From positions 19,710,568-19,774,567 of the forward strand of contig CM073538.1 in assembly GCA_037074615.1 (NCBI GenBank): a DNA stretch of 64,000 bases. Direction: 5' to 3'. Positions within the stretch are counted from its first letter, which is position 1, and every line of letters starts with the position of its first letter. The notes under the pieces were generated by a model that made no database searches, was not told where the DNA came from, and was given only the letters and a program-made list of their open reading frames with translations. This document shows positions 34,150-46,920 of this stretch, piece after piece. This stretch comes from Leucaena leucocephala (taxonomy: Eukaryota; Streptophyta; Magnoliopsida; Fabales; Fabaceae). The translations under genes were made by a program, and so were the position numbers.

Positions 34150-34559
34150 GGTGGAAGGGGGAGAAAGTGAAGAGAGAGAGAGATAAGGGTGAAGGGACAG
34201 GAACAGAGGTGGGATCAGTTTCATTAAAATAAACAAATAAATAATGTTGTGATGTTGCCAAGAAATAGAGAGGCAGATATAAAAAATGAAAAACCAGGGC
34301 TCAACATGTTTTTGTTGTTGGCAAGTGCTGTGGTATTACTATATGGTATTATACTACAGGCAAGTGGAGGGAGGGAGGCGCCCATTGTAATATATATTAT
34401 TGACAAGTTTCGCAAGTTGGGACAAAGGGCTTTGTATGGGGGAGGATTTGATAGGGAATAGCATCCGAAAGTTAACTGATTCACATGCAACATGCACGTG
34501 TCTACTGGTTTAGTGGCCATCTTCTCTTTACTACTACACAATAAATTATTAATCATTTT

Positions 34560-35689
34560 GGTATTGTCCCCACAATTTGAAAAACCTCAACTTTCTTCCT
34601 CAACAAAGAGGCATTTGTTGCTTTCTTTCTTTTTTTTAATAAATCCTAAAATCCTTTCGGTTTGAAACTAACATAAAGATTTTTATCCTCCCAATCAATA
34701 TATTTATTAAAATTTAAATTTATATTATTCTCTTACAAAGTTAAAATCGCTTAGCACCTAAATTAGTAGTTGGTGGGTACAAAAAGGTATATGTTAATTT
34801 ATGTGAAGCAAATTGTAAGGGAATCAATCTATTTTCGGTTCATTCAATTATTCGTGCTTACTGTACTTGCTAGTCGGTGATAAAGCAGATAAATAGGACG
34901 CACGACATTTTACATCTCCCTTTGCCGAGATCCTAATTCCTTTGTCGCTCCCATATCACCGTCCAAAGATCTTTCTGGAAAGGACCAATTACCTTTAGTA
35001 TATTTTATTCCAAAAAAAACGTTATATCTGAAAATTTAGAATATTATAGTTTTTTTTATAAAATATTTTAAAAAAAAGTTTAGATTCATCCACAATCTAA
35101 ATGCAGGGCAAAATCTCATTTTCTCCTAAGCAATACCAATGCCAGGCAATATGAGCTGTCTATTACTCCCAAACGTAAGTTTAGACACCTAGAAATTAAT
35201 ATGTCTCCTCAAATATCGTGAATAGAATTACAATAAAATAATATTTTCTAAAGATCGAATTTATTCTAAATGTTCGTACGTCTCACCTCTTCGTCAGTTA
35301 AATTTAGGGACAATGGATAGGATATTATAGTTTATTACTTAAATTGTTATCCAAAATAAAAGCCTTATGTATTAACCTAAATTAACCATTAGAAATTGCA
35401 TGATCGATCATCTGACACACTGGCTTCCCTTCTCCCTATCCCTCCTCCTACTCCTACCTTTCCCATCCTTTAATCTCAACTTTAATGGTTGAGATTTAAT
35501 AACTCTATGTCAAATTTTAATAATTTAAATTTATTTATTTAATATTATAATAACAATTTTATAATATATTAAATCTCAACCGTAGAAGTTGAGATTTGAG
35601 ATCCAAAGGAGAGAAGAGGGGAAAAGCCAACTCCGTTTCCACACACGTTAACTGAAGAAATTTTAACCATATTGTTCTCGCTTCAAATA

Positions 35690-35731
<42 letters not shown>

Positions 35732-36400
35732 CGCCACACTATTGCAATTAATAAAACCGAATTTGAATGTCATAAGGAACTTCAACTTATTTAATCGTTA
35801 CCTTTCCGACTTATATGATACCCGTACACTGCCACAGAAAATTATGGTAAAGGAAGAGGTTCTTTTGCTCTTTGATAAAAGTAAAAAATAGAGCAACATG
35901 ATTCCTGTAAAAACATTTGATAATTTTTTTCCCATACATCATTAAATTTTTTTTTAGTACAAACAAATTTAAGTGAGTAGCACCAATCTCCCACCAAACC
36001 CAGAACACAACTCTAAAATTTTAAAATTACTTATAAAAGATTTATAAGATAACTTGTTAAAAAAAATTTCATGATGACGGCGGAAATTGAACTAACATTT
36101 TTGTAGAATACAAAAACAGTTTTTACCAACTCTCATTGGCTATATATCATTAAATTTTAGTTAAAACCATCAACAGAACTAAATTATAACCTAATTATCA
36201 AATGTTCAACAGTTGGTATACCAACATACACCGAGAACACAGCTTACCATGAGAATAAAACTCCATGTAACGGGGTGCTCAAAGTTGTATCCTTTCCGTT
36301 GTTTTTACAAAAACAGGGGAAGACAATTTTGTATATTTCAATACATCAGTATACTTGTACAAATTTTTCCAAATTGTTATGACAACTTTATCAATAACTG
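34560..36400. other. Intergenic, with (TA)n tract
   Basis: No gene supported. A pure (TA)n tract of about 38 bp lies at 35690-35728. The stretch 35440-35620 contains a short inverted pair (TCTCAACTTTAATGGTTGAGA; TCTCAACCGTAGAAGTTGAGA). Confidence 0.6.
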
Positions 36401-36495
36401 ACACACCCGTGTAAAAAGGATTGGCCCATAAAAACATGCGGCCAAACATGTCTCTATATATTTAAGCAGTAATTCTCGCCAGCCAATAGATGACA

Positions 36496-39400
36496 TCATA
36501 GGAGGCCGAGGGTTTTTAGCTGCTGCACGTGCTCAGGGGGCAGTGGCGGGGGGCACCAATCAGATCCTGTCATTTCCCCATCAACGTCCTCAACCACGTA
36601 CTCCTAATTATAACAAAAATAGTTTTCATAGTACCAGCTTTAGTACATATAACACAAGCAGTTGAACCAGATCTAAAACGGTTTGCTTGCCCATTTTAAA
36701 TGAACATTGAAAATTGGAGGCAAAAGGCGGCCCAGATTCTTTAATATCCGGCAAAATCATAATAAAGTTAAAAGCAAACACAGAATAAAACAACATATGC
36801 TATTCCCTGGTACACTTTTATACATCTATACCAACTATCATTAAGAAAATAAAACATGCTTTCATGCTTGAAAGTAGGGAGAGAGAGAGAAATACTGGAG
36901 GAGATTTACTGTTATCACTCCCCTAATAAATGTCTGCTCTGGTAAGTGGTAAGACATTATCTTGTTATGAGATGCAGAATGATTAAGACAATAATTCTCA
37001 TTATTTCCCATAGCAATTTCAAAGTAATTCTGTAATAAAACTAGCGATGGCTATTGGCCAAAAAAACCCATGGATGACTGTATGAGAAAAACCACCAGTA
37101 ACTCAAATGTTCAGGTTGACTGTGCCGCGGTAGTGCCCCATTAGTTTATGCTTCATTGCACAGCACCAAATGGAAAACAGCCGAGATGGCGAACTAAATG
37201 TGATGTACCTTTGTTAGCATTCTTTTTGCAAGTATGTGGTAATGTCGCTGCCAAATTCGCTGTCCTACCATGGTAGCCACCAATACACTGTAAAATATTC
37301 CAATTACAGTAAAAAGTCCAAGAACAATCAGAGCCATTATAAACAGTAGAGGTAGCCCTGCTTCCCCAGCACCTCCAAGGCATCCGCCACATTCAGTAGC
37401 CATGGTTCCACAACTCTCAAAGCATGTGGTGCAGTCAGTCCACATGCAGAGAGTTCCTGGCAAATGACAGTCCGCACAGACCCTACAACAGGGGCATACA
37501 CGACAGAAAGGAATGTCAATCTACCTATTCTGACACCATATATTGATATACTTCAAATAAGTCGCACATGCAAAGATGTACAGTCAGAAGACTAATTTTT
37601 TAATTTGACTTCCTCGATGAGAATAATAGTCTAATAGCAAATTAAATCCCAAAATTCAAAGGCATCATATAGATGTAAAACATTCATAAAGTAATAAATC
37701 ATCATTAATGTGCCTAACGTAGATCTTAAGAGTAGAATTATGACATAGAAACCCTCCATGTTAAAGGTTCAATATAATAAAGCAGAGTAACTACCCAGGT
37801 TGACAGCAACAAAGACATAATTCCCGACAAGGCTGAGCTAAATCATTGCGAACTCTTCGATCATAACAAGTAATGAAGCAGCCAGACAGGCCAAGCAAAG
37901 CAAAAAACAATAAAGCCCCTGCATTGACAGTATCAATATGAAATCATAACCAAAATCATTTTAATAGATGAACAAAGCAAATTGCAAACTCACCAAAAAC
38001 CAAAAAGCTACAGATTACCAAAAGAAATTTAAACAAGCATAATGAAGGATACTGCCTAAGCTCTTAACAATTTACCGCATATGTAGTAAAAGCTAAGCTC
38101 ACTATCAAAACCCCAAATATGACGAAGCCAGTTTTGCTGGTAACCATCCATTAGATAAACCAAATAAGCCAGTGAAGCAATGACCTAAAAACAAAGCAAA
38201 TAGGGTCTTGAGTAAAAATTTATTTATATTTAGAAGAAAATATTTAACCATCCAAATGATTCAGTCAATGGAAACCTACAAGCTGGACAGACAGAAATAT
38301 AAACAAAATGTCTCTAGTGACAAAGAACCGAAATTTCAAGGTTCGCCATTTCCTATCAGCAGCAACATGGACACGCAAATAATAAGGAGCTTTGCAGGTC
38401 GTGCAATGAGCAAATGCAAATCCTTCCTGCAAGAATTTATCAAGATATTCATATTCATTATAAAAAAATACGTGAAGCACTGTAAAGAGCAACTCTTAGT
38501 ACAGTGCAGCAAATTAGTTCATATTCCTCAATTCCTTCTATCATTAGGAAAAGTCAAAAGTTCATCCAGAGATAGGAAGGCTACGCATATACTGTAAAGT
38601 GCAACTCTTAGCACAAGCATGTGCGTATTTCAACTTTTGCTATATGTTCTCTTTACACACACTTGTTGCCAGGTACTGTGTTACTCTTGTCTATCTGATC
38701 ATGAACTATTTGAACTCCTGATCTATTTAAGTCTTAAATATGATTCAAGTTACAATGTATCCATATAGAATATATGTCTCAGCTCTCTAGGGTCTTTAAT
38801 TACGTGTTTGATTCAAACATAAGTCTTCAGAATTCAAGAATGACACATCCAATAACAAATGCATGCTAAGGCTTTATTTATACCAATATGAGAATATATT
38901 TCTAACAATAAATCCAAGCTCATGTTAACACTGGAATCTGTTAAAAGACACAATATGTTGCTATCAAGTCAAATCATATGCACGTGCATAAGTACTACGT
39001 TTCTGGTAAAATGGAGTTACTAATAGATTGTGAAGGTTATTTATTGAGTCATTTATTTTTTATGATACAATCAAATATAAGATTATTTTACAGAGGGGTT
39101 AGTCTGATCAATAAAAGAAAATGATACACACACACACACACACATATTCCTTCAATAAATGATAGCAATTGTGTTATTGACAACTGAGAATGTAATCTGA
39201 TTCCTTTGTTTGATTGATTACAAAGGGAAAGTTTAAGGCCTAAAGATGGCCTTCAGTCAGTGTTACAAATACAGCCGTTGCCCTCTCTACTCTCTAGCAA
39301 TCATCACTTCATCGAATAATAGCTACTACACTAAGATCACTAGCATGTAACTTGTAGCCATAGCTTTAATATAAACACAATACACTCTAATTATCCTAAT

Positions 39401-40148
39401 TACAACATTTGAGACAACGACCTCACCTTAACAGCTCGCCAATGATCCAGACATTCTCGATGTACATATTTTGATGTTCCTTTGCACTTGCAAGGCGCTA
39501 TGAAGTCCCTACCTAAAAATCGTAAATAATGATAACATATATCCTAACACCAGAATACGTGCACCCAACGAAACTCGCTAGTATCTGCAGCATATTTATA
39601 TGCAACCACAATATCGCACACAAATATCAACAATATTCCTGTAAGTAGTGCCACGAAAATTAAGGCAACCACAATGCAAAAACGTTCTAAAAGATCAATG
39701 TAAATCACTTAGGTTTTTGGGCAATGAACTAATTACATATTTGCCTTGAACATGCTTTAAAAACTGAACCCAACATAAGGACAAACTTCCGCAGCCTCCC
39801 ACTAAGAATATTTCGAACAAATAAAGGAAAATACACTTGTACGGACACAGTTGTAACCAAACGAACCTTGCAGGGTGAAAAAAAACGCATTGAATTTCAA
39901 AAAAGAATCCACTAAACGGGAGTAATTCCGAATTACTCCACCTTTACTTCTCGTCGCGATCACTACAAGATAATTGAAATACAATTTGCCCTAACCCCGG
40001 AAATGGATATAAAAGTAAAATTACCATCAGTCTCGAGGCAAATCCGGCATTGGATTTGTTCGCTGGGACCGGCTTCCAGGTCGATCTCGCTAGGGTCAGT
40101 GATAAGCTTTGGGGGGATTAGAGGCGAATCGTCTGAGCGATCCGCCAT
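36496..40148 (-). CDS. RING-CH (MARCH-type) membrane E3 ubiquitin ligase, 323 aa, seven exons
   Basis: Exons on the minus strand: 40148-40025, 39512-39427, 38426-38280, 38184-38076, 37918-37795, 37482-37209 and 36603-36496, all with GT..AG borders and matching phases (972 nt in total). The N-terminus MADRSDDSPLIPPK is followed by the RINGv domain: CRICLETDGRDFIAPCKCKG, YVHRECLDHWR and CTTCKAPY, the C4HC3 zinc pattern, residues about 34-82. Several hydrophobic segments follow (ILFIFLSVQLVIASLAYLV, ALLFFALLGLSGCFI, LPLLFIMALIVLGLF). Between them is a very Cys-rich loop (ELCLCCCQPGVCADCHLPGT), and the tail ends VEDVDGEMTGSDW..PPPLPPEHVQQL. Such proteins ubiquitinate membrane cargo from endomembranes. 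The whole chain is intact. The start is the first in-frame ATG and gives the family-typical N-terminus. Confidence 0.93.
39127..39144. repeat. (CA)n microsatellite
   Basis: Nine CA units inside intron 2 of the RING-CH gene. Confidence 0.9.
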
Positions 40149-40944
40149 TAAATTAAAATACAGAGAAAATAGAAGAAATGGTAGGGGAATAATAAGAGTT
40201 CAAATTGAATAAATTGAGGGGAAATGAGTCTGAAACCATGAATTCGTGATCACATAACCTAATTTCAGAATTCAGACTCCCACTTCTCCCTGAAGGTGGA
40301 GTTGAGAGTTGACTGTCTCCACAAGCCCACTCGTTAACTCGGTATTCTCCTGACTATCAAGTTCCAACCTTTATTTACTAATACGATGAGAATTGGGATG
40401 AAGCTGCGGATTTCGCGGAAATAAGTGGGTAAAATTAAATTTAAATTAAATTATGTTACCAACTAAAATTCCAATATTCAACAATTATCAATATATTAAT
40501 ATCAACAGAAATACGGGGATAAAAAAAATAATAGAAATATATTACTCTTCTCATTTTAAATATAAAATATAATTAGATAATTAATTTTATTTATAAATAT
40601 AAGATATATTTTTATATTTATAATTTTTTTAATTTATTCTATCAATAATAATTAAATAAAAAAATAATGAAGGAGTTGATGTAAAGTATTAAAAACATAT
40701 GATATATTAATTAATTAATTAATATATTATATATTAAAAATATGGTGAGTATATATTGAAGTTAGGCCCTAATTTACTTTTTAGACTCTATCATAAAAAA
40801 TATTCAATATATTTATATCAATTAATGTACATATACATGTATATATGATTGATTTGTTACTTCACTCTTTCATTTTCTCAACTTGTGCTTTTAATTTTAA
40901 AAATTTGTAAAAAAAAAAAAAGAGTCCATGTTATATTATCATAA

Positions 40945-41460
40945 GTAGAGCTAGGATCCATTAAAATGGGGCAAGCTCGAGTTGATCCGTTTTTAAAGGG
41001 GCAAACTTTGGTTAGCCTATTTTTAAGCGGGTCAGCCCGCTAGCCCTTTTTTTTTAAATTATTAATATTATTATTTATTTTACTTAAATATTATTTTAAA
41101 TTTTTTTATTATTGAATACTAATAAAGATAATTATTTATTTATTAATACGTGTTGACATATTATAATTTATTAATATTAAGTTAATATTTATTTAGATTT
41201 ATAGTTATAAAATTTAATATTTTTTTATAAAAAGTAGAAATTTTTAAGAGTATAACATTAACTATTTTTTAATTATACTAATATAACATTATAATTTTTT
41301 TATTAATATTATAAAAGTTTAGAAATATTTTTTTAAAAATATTAAAAATTAAACAAAAAATAAAGAGGCGGGCTACGGGCTCGGGTTGGCATTTGGGGCA
41401 GGCTGCACAGCCCACCCCTAAAATGGGCTGACCTGTCATTTTATTACCTTTAATCATAAG
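40945..41460. mobile_element. Non-autonomous repeat, family C copy 1
   Basis: GC-richer ends (GGGGCAAGCTCGAGTTG, GCGGGTCAGCCCGCTAGCCC; GGCGGGCTACGGGCTCGGGT, GCCCACCCCTAAAATGGGC) surround an AT-rich core. The core and the left end (CCCGCTAGC...TTTTTTAAATTATTAATATTATT) match 56230-56700. The GGGC-type ends suggest a hAT-like MITE, but the termini are not exactly defined. Confidence 0.6.
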
Positions 41461-41689
41461 TCAAGCATGTCAATAAGTGTTTGTTATGTGTATAAACTTA
41501 AATTTTCATGAATGTTTATTATCAAAGATTAAGGGATTCACTTAGATATTATATAAAGTTCAATAAACGTTTTGGTAATTTATCCTGTTATAATTTATAA
41601 TATTACAAATCTGAAAATCATAGTATAACTGTATAAGTAATATAATTAATAGAATATATTATATATAATATATTAAAGATTAAAGTATA

Positions 41690-42080
41690 AATTTGATGTT
41701 TTATATTTATATTAAATTTTATTTTAGTCTTCTAAATTAAAAATATATATGTTTAATCTTTTTAAATTTAATATTGTTAGCCTCATTTTAAAAAAATATT
41801 GGCTAATTAAACTTAAATAATAATTATATAATTAAATATTAATAAAATATATTTATATTTTAATTGATTTAAATTGGGTTATATTTTATATTTAAAAAAT
41901 TTATATATATTTATTAATATTTAATTGTTTACTATTTTAAATTTGTTGGATCACTATTTTCTCTCAATGAGATTAATGATGGTAATTTGTTTTGGCATCA
42001 ACGATAGTAAATTGAAAGTATTAAAAATATACTGTTTAAATTTAAATGGTAAAATAAAAATTGATATAAATATACCTTAA
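41690..42080. repeat. AT-rich foldback repeat, family A copy 2
   Basis: Shares AAAGTATAAATTTGATG, TATATTAAATTTTATTTTAG, TAATAATTATATAATTAAAT and the closing AAATTGATATAAATATACC with the copies at 23645 and 57485. Confidence 0.55.
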
Positions 42081-42574
42081 CTTATATTATACTCCTCCTT
42101 AACTTATATTATACTCCTCAATATTTAATACAAGATTAAATGAGGAATTAATATTTATTTTAAATATAAAATTTATTTTATATATTTTTTTAAAATTATT
42201 TAAATTGATATTTAGTTAATAATAATAAAATAAGAGAAAAAAATTAAAATTAATTATTAAAATATTTTTAAAAAATAATATATATTAATTAATTTTTAAA
42301 TTAATTAAATATCTCTTATAATAAATATTAAAGATATATTTTTTTATATAAAAGTTTTTAAAAAGTAGTAGTATAATTTAAGGGTAGAATAAAATTTCTC
42401 TTTCTCTTAGACAATATTAATATTAAGTAAAACAAATTGCCTATTACCCTCAAATATAAATTTACATATTTAAAAGTTAAGATATATCTCTAAATATCGT
42501 AATTAAAATTATAATAAAAATAATAATATATTTTACCCATTACCACTACAACCTATAAAAAGATTTGGATAAAG

Positions 42575-43040
42575 TGATTGTTTGGGTACCACGGTTATAA
42601 AATTAATTTTAGATAAAATCTTGATTTGAAAAAATTTCACACAAACAGTTATTTTTGTCTAGAATTAATTTTGGTCAAAACCATGGTTTTGAATAATCTA
42701 CTGAAAATAGCTTTTAGAACAGTAAAAGAGTTTATGGACTATCCAATTACTATTTTATCCCTACTTTTTCTTATACACTCTCTCATCTCTCTTCTTTATC
42801 CTATTTTCTCTTTTATCTCTCTTCTCTATACTTTCTCCTATTTTTCTCTACCATCTCTCCTCTCTCATACTTTAATCAAATCATATAATTTTTATTAATT
42901 TATCAATATAAAAAATAATTCTACTATTAATTGTCTAAATATCTCTATTCTCAAAATTTATTATTTTTAAAATCTATTTTTTTTAGATCTATTCTTTAAA
43001 ATTTATTCTTTCTATAATTTTTCTAAAAACTAATTTAAAC
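42575..43040. mobile_element. MITE of the 'CTGTTTGG' family, copy 2
   Basis: Starts TTGTTTGGGTACCAC and contains AACAGTTATTTTTGTCTA, ATAGCTTTTAGAACAGTAAAAG, CCAATTACTATTTTATCCC, the long CTCTC-rich stretch and TTAAACATGCCC at the right end, in the same order as 46398-46915. Confidence 0.65.
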
Positions 43041-43049
43041 ATGCCCAAA

Positions 43050-43970
43050 GACGGACTAAATATGCTCGATTCCTCATCTATTCATCTCTAATCCATTTTG
43101 TCAACCCCTCGCACCGCTCAAGGGTCCCGACTATTCTTCTCATGTTCGTTCTGCTCCGCTCCGTGCTTGATGGATGTCTATGAACGGGGCCCCCTGTGAC
43201 TGGAAACGGGTTAGTAGGATGGTCGTTTTCGGGGGTTTAATGCTTGATGGGAAGAAAAGTTGGGAGAAAAGAAAATGGAAAGGGAGAGATAGAGAGAAAA
43301 TAAAATTAAAAATAAATTATATTATTATTTATTTAGATGGACGAGAGAGAAAAATAATTAAATAACTGAATTACCATTATATTTATATAAAAATATATCA
43401 TATTTACAATAAATTAAATATTACAATGGACTAGTCATATCAATATTAAACTTAAAATCAAATTATTTGATAAAAATATGTATCTATGTTATTATATTTT
43501 AAAACTAAATAATTTAGAGAAAAATATAATTTATCAAGAAAAAAATTAAAAAGTGAATAATTTTTTAAAATTAAATATAATACAAAGAAATAAATAAATT
43601 ATATATTATATTTTGAAAAAAAAACATTATTAATAAATATTAAAATATAATATAAAAATGAGATGGTTAGAGTGAAATGCAATGGTATGATTGCAAAATA
43701 ATTTTTTTTATTTTCTCCCAAACTTTTCTTTCCTCGCATTATTTTTGCCTTGTCTAAAGAAAATTTGTCTCTCTTCCTTCTTTTTTTTTTTTAGTTGCCT
43801 TTCCTCCCCAGTTTCTTTCAATCCAAACAAGGGGTAAAACTTGGATAAAATGACCAGGAATGCTGAGTGCTGACGCAGAATCAAGGGGAATGCTGCTTCT
43901 GTTGTAAGTGTAACACCATCTTGAGGGAGAACGTGTTTTGCTGAGTACACTTGCACGTCTCTTCTTCCAT
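43050..43970. other. Upstream flank of the pseudogene, no gene seen
   Basis: 43100-43290 is GC-richer (CGGGTTAGTAGGATGG, GACCCTTGAGCGG-like words) but shows no supported frame. The overlapping minus-strand frames at 43708-43984 are not supported by motif or splice evidence. Confidence 0.4.
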
Positions 43971-43975
43971 AAACA

Positions 43976-45500
43976 ATGGGTCACATTAAGCAGATGTTAA
44001 ACCCTCCAAAAACTCACAACCCTGAGATTCTTCCCATCAATCCTTCTCTTCATGCAGTCTCTCCATTTTCTTCCTCCTCCCGGATCAGTTTGAAGCCACA
44101 CAAGTTTTTAATTTTATCTGTCTCGGCGGTGATGCAAAGCCAGGATCAAATCGCAGCAACATTTGTCTTTCGCTGAAGTTCTTCTCAATAGTAATAGCAG
44201 GGAAGAAGTTCTTGGCGACATCAAAAGCTCCCTCTCAAACTGCATCTCTGAAACTAAGCTTCATTTTACAGTTCCCGTCTCAAGTTCAAAATAAGAGGAA
44301 AGGTAAAGTAGCATCTAGCAGGAAACTTATCTCTTCGTTCGTCTAAAAGAGTTTTTCTTTTGTCAGAGAAGAAAATTTGGGAAAACCAAAAGAGGGATGC
44401 AAAACTAAAAATGTTTTTTTTTCCCCATGTATCTTGCTGGCGGTTCTAAAATAGCTCAATATATGTTGGTAGGTTAGAGATATTTATGACAGTGGGGACT
44501 ATATTGTTCTGTTGACTACTGATCGGCAGGGTGCATTTGATGGGATTCTTGCTTCTATACCTTTCAAAGGCCAGGTTTGATATTCGTGACCTTTATTTTC
44601 ATATTGTATGAGAAGTTCTGCTTAATTGATTGTGAATATAGATGCTCTTGACTAAAGAAATGTTGGCAGCCAGATCATTATCAAAACCAACCTAAGAATT
44701 TGTGTTGTTGCTCTTACACTTGTCAGGTTCTTAACGAGACAAGTCTGCGGTGGTTTGAAAAAACTAAGCACATAACTTCCAATGCTGTTGTATCAACTCC
44801 TGATTAAAATGTTACAATTGCAAGGAAATGTTCGGTGTTCACTGTTGAATTTGTTGGTGAGGGACTTGCCATTTTGTCTATTTAATGTCTTCCTGGATGC
44901 TGTTCATATTCCTTGATTGATTTTTACCCCAACTTTGGTTTGGATTTCCGTAGCCTGAAAGAAACTGATTTTGTGCAACAAAATGATGGTAAGTATTGCC
45001 TTTGTTACACACATTCACACATAGCATGTATTATGCCCTTTAAAAGCCTGACAGAGCTGCTTTAGTTTTGTTATCTTGGAAGAGTAATGCACGGATATTA
45101 GAAAAGAAATGGGCAAAATACTTTCTGTGGGAGTTTTTTTTTGTACAGTGCACCCGATATCCTAGGCCGGCCCTTTGTTATGGGGAACTCGGGTCTAGAC
45201 TAATCCAAATTCAAGGCATGATAGGAACTATTAAGGTTGGCGCCCCTAGTTTCTAGGGTGCTGCGTCGAGACCCGTGGGTAAACTAGAATAGCCTCAGCG
45301 ATAATTCTGTGACAGTTTTTTGATGTGATTAAGTGTATTTTAGCTGGAGATATGCATGCTATGTTTCTTTATGTTTTATTGCTATTGATATTGTTTCGTG
45401 TTTATTATTTAAATCTTTTTGAGACATGGTACTGATGCATCTTTGTGGACGGTCTATAATGAAGGCATTCGAGAATCTTGTGTCAATGTTCTTCCGGATG
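43976..45500 (+). pseudogene. PUR7: SAICAR synthetase (purine synthesis) pseudogene, 3'-truncated
   Basis: Former enzyme: phosphoribosylaminoimidazole-succinocarboxamide synthase, which joins aspartate to CAIR in plastid purine synthesis. Exon 1 (from 43976) encodes a plastid-transit-like start MGHIKQMLNPPKTHNPE with a Ser-rich stretch, then, after a frame slip near 44145, the SREEVLGDIKSSLSNC and ETKLHFTVP region. A one-base loss near 44268 breaks the frame before FKIRGKVK. Exon 2 (44478-44574) reads DIYDSGDYIVLLTTDRQGAF and then ILASIPFKGQ. Exon 3 (44727-44856) reads NETSLRWFEKTKHIT and VVSTPD followed by a TAA stop inside NVTIARKCSVFTVEF. Exon 4 (about 45417-45500) retains TDASLWTVYNEGIRE and NVLPDG but has lost the YVTGS-type start. 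The remaining C-terminal exons are absent. Introns are kept, so it derives from a genomic copy. Confidence 0.9.
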
Positions 45501-46397
45501 GTAGATTTTCTGTAACATCATCCTTGACTATCTTATTGATTGTGATTGAACTCGTATTAAGAAATGAGCTTTACTCTCTAAAGGGAAGGACAGAAAGAAC
45601 AGAGGCAATAAAGGAAGACAATGTTTGGGAAAGTATGAAACTTCTTTCCATTTTGGATAGTAAACTCGAACGTAAAATTAATGATATAGGGTGGGGGGCT
45701 GTTTCTCTTATCTTGTCTTGGATTAGGTATTATCCTTGGCATGGTCCTTAATCTTGCTTTCCTTTCAAGGCGAGTTTACATTACATTTGTGATATCAGTA
45801 TGCCTTCAATAATGTTAAATACAATTGGAAGACCATTGGGAAGACTTTCTGATCACAAAATCTTAATTTGTAATAGTCGTTTGCTCAGATTTAAGATAAT
45901 AGGACCTAGAAAAAACGTTAATCATGGGGTGGCCGAAGGGTTGTTTAAAAAAGTAGAATTGAATTGAAGTTGAAACTAAGCCAATTGAAGTTGAAACTAA
46001 GACACGCTAACGACAAAATTTAAGATTCTTAATTGCAAAGATAGTGAGTGATCGTAGAACAGAATGTCAATTAGTGTGGGCTTATTTATAAAAACAAACA
46101 CAAAGCATTCAATTAAAGTAAATGAAGATTAAGAGCAATCTGGGTTGCTTGATATAATCAACATGTGTTGCATAGTTTTTGGAGGGTGAAAAGCTAATGA
46201 CTGTTTTACCAAAAGGGCAATTGCCCCATCATAAATCCAAACATGAGTTTAAACCAAAAATTGGCTTATGCGGTGAAGTCAGTTTTGGGATCACAAACGG
46301 ATTCTAAACACACCCTTAAACAATATAAGCCTGACTTTTTAATATATTATCTAATTAATTTTTTTTGTCAAATTAATTTTTTTTTATAAAAGACTAT
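45501..46397. other. Downstream of the pseudogene, no gene seen
   Basis: The open frame at 45502-45751 continues from the pseudogene exon by chance. Its peptide has no similarity I recognise to the missing SAICAR synthetase C-terminus. Confidence 0.5.
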
Positions 46398-46915
46398 GGC
46401 CTGTTTGGGAAACCTTTAAATCTAAGTTTTAAAATAGTTTCTGGCTCAAATCTCAATTTAAAAAAAAATTAAAATAAACAGTCATATTTGTCTAAAAGGG
46501 CTTCTGGACCAAATTATGGTTTAAAATCATAGTTTTAGATAAACTGGTCAAAGTAGCTTTTGTAACAGTAAAAGAGCTTATAGATTACACAATTACTATT
46601 TTACTTTTATTTTTTTTACACCATTTCTCCTCTCTCCTCTATATTTTCTACTATCTCTTATCTCTCTTTTCAACTATCTCTCATCTATCTTCTATCTTCT
46701 TCACCCTTTCTCATGTCTCATACTTTTAATAAAATTATACCCTTTTTAGTAATTTTTTAATTACAAATGTCATTTTAGTAATAACTATCCAAACACTCAT
46801 TTATTCATAACCACTTTTTTTTTTCATAAACTCTTTTCTAAAAGTCATTTTCCAAAAACTACCCAAAAACCTTTTTTTTCCATAATCCATTTTTTAAAAA
46901 TTTATCCAAACAGGC
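46398..46915. mobile_element. MITE of the 'CTGTTTGG' family, copy 3, with TSD
   Basis: Starts GGCCTGTTTGGGAA and ends TTATCCAAACAGGC, inverted ends of about 11 bp. It is flanked by ACTAT on both sides (46393-46397 and 46916-46920). The best preserved of three copies. It contains a CTCTC-rich stretch of about 120 bp and no coding capacity. Confidence 0.8.
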
Positions 46916-46920
46916 ACTAT

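Noticed and set aside
38208..38597. 129-codon plus-strand frame
   Set aside because: Antisense shadow of exon 3 and adjacent introns of the RING-CH gene.
43708..43984. Two overlapping minus-strand frames in front of the SAICAR synthetase pseudogene
   Set aside because: They lie in its likely promoter, share no motif with any family I know and overlap each other.
45130..45300. GC-rich island inside intron 3 of the PUR7 pseudogene, possible SINE
   Set aside because: It looks like an insertion, but no A/B box pair, tail or target duplication could be defined.
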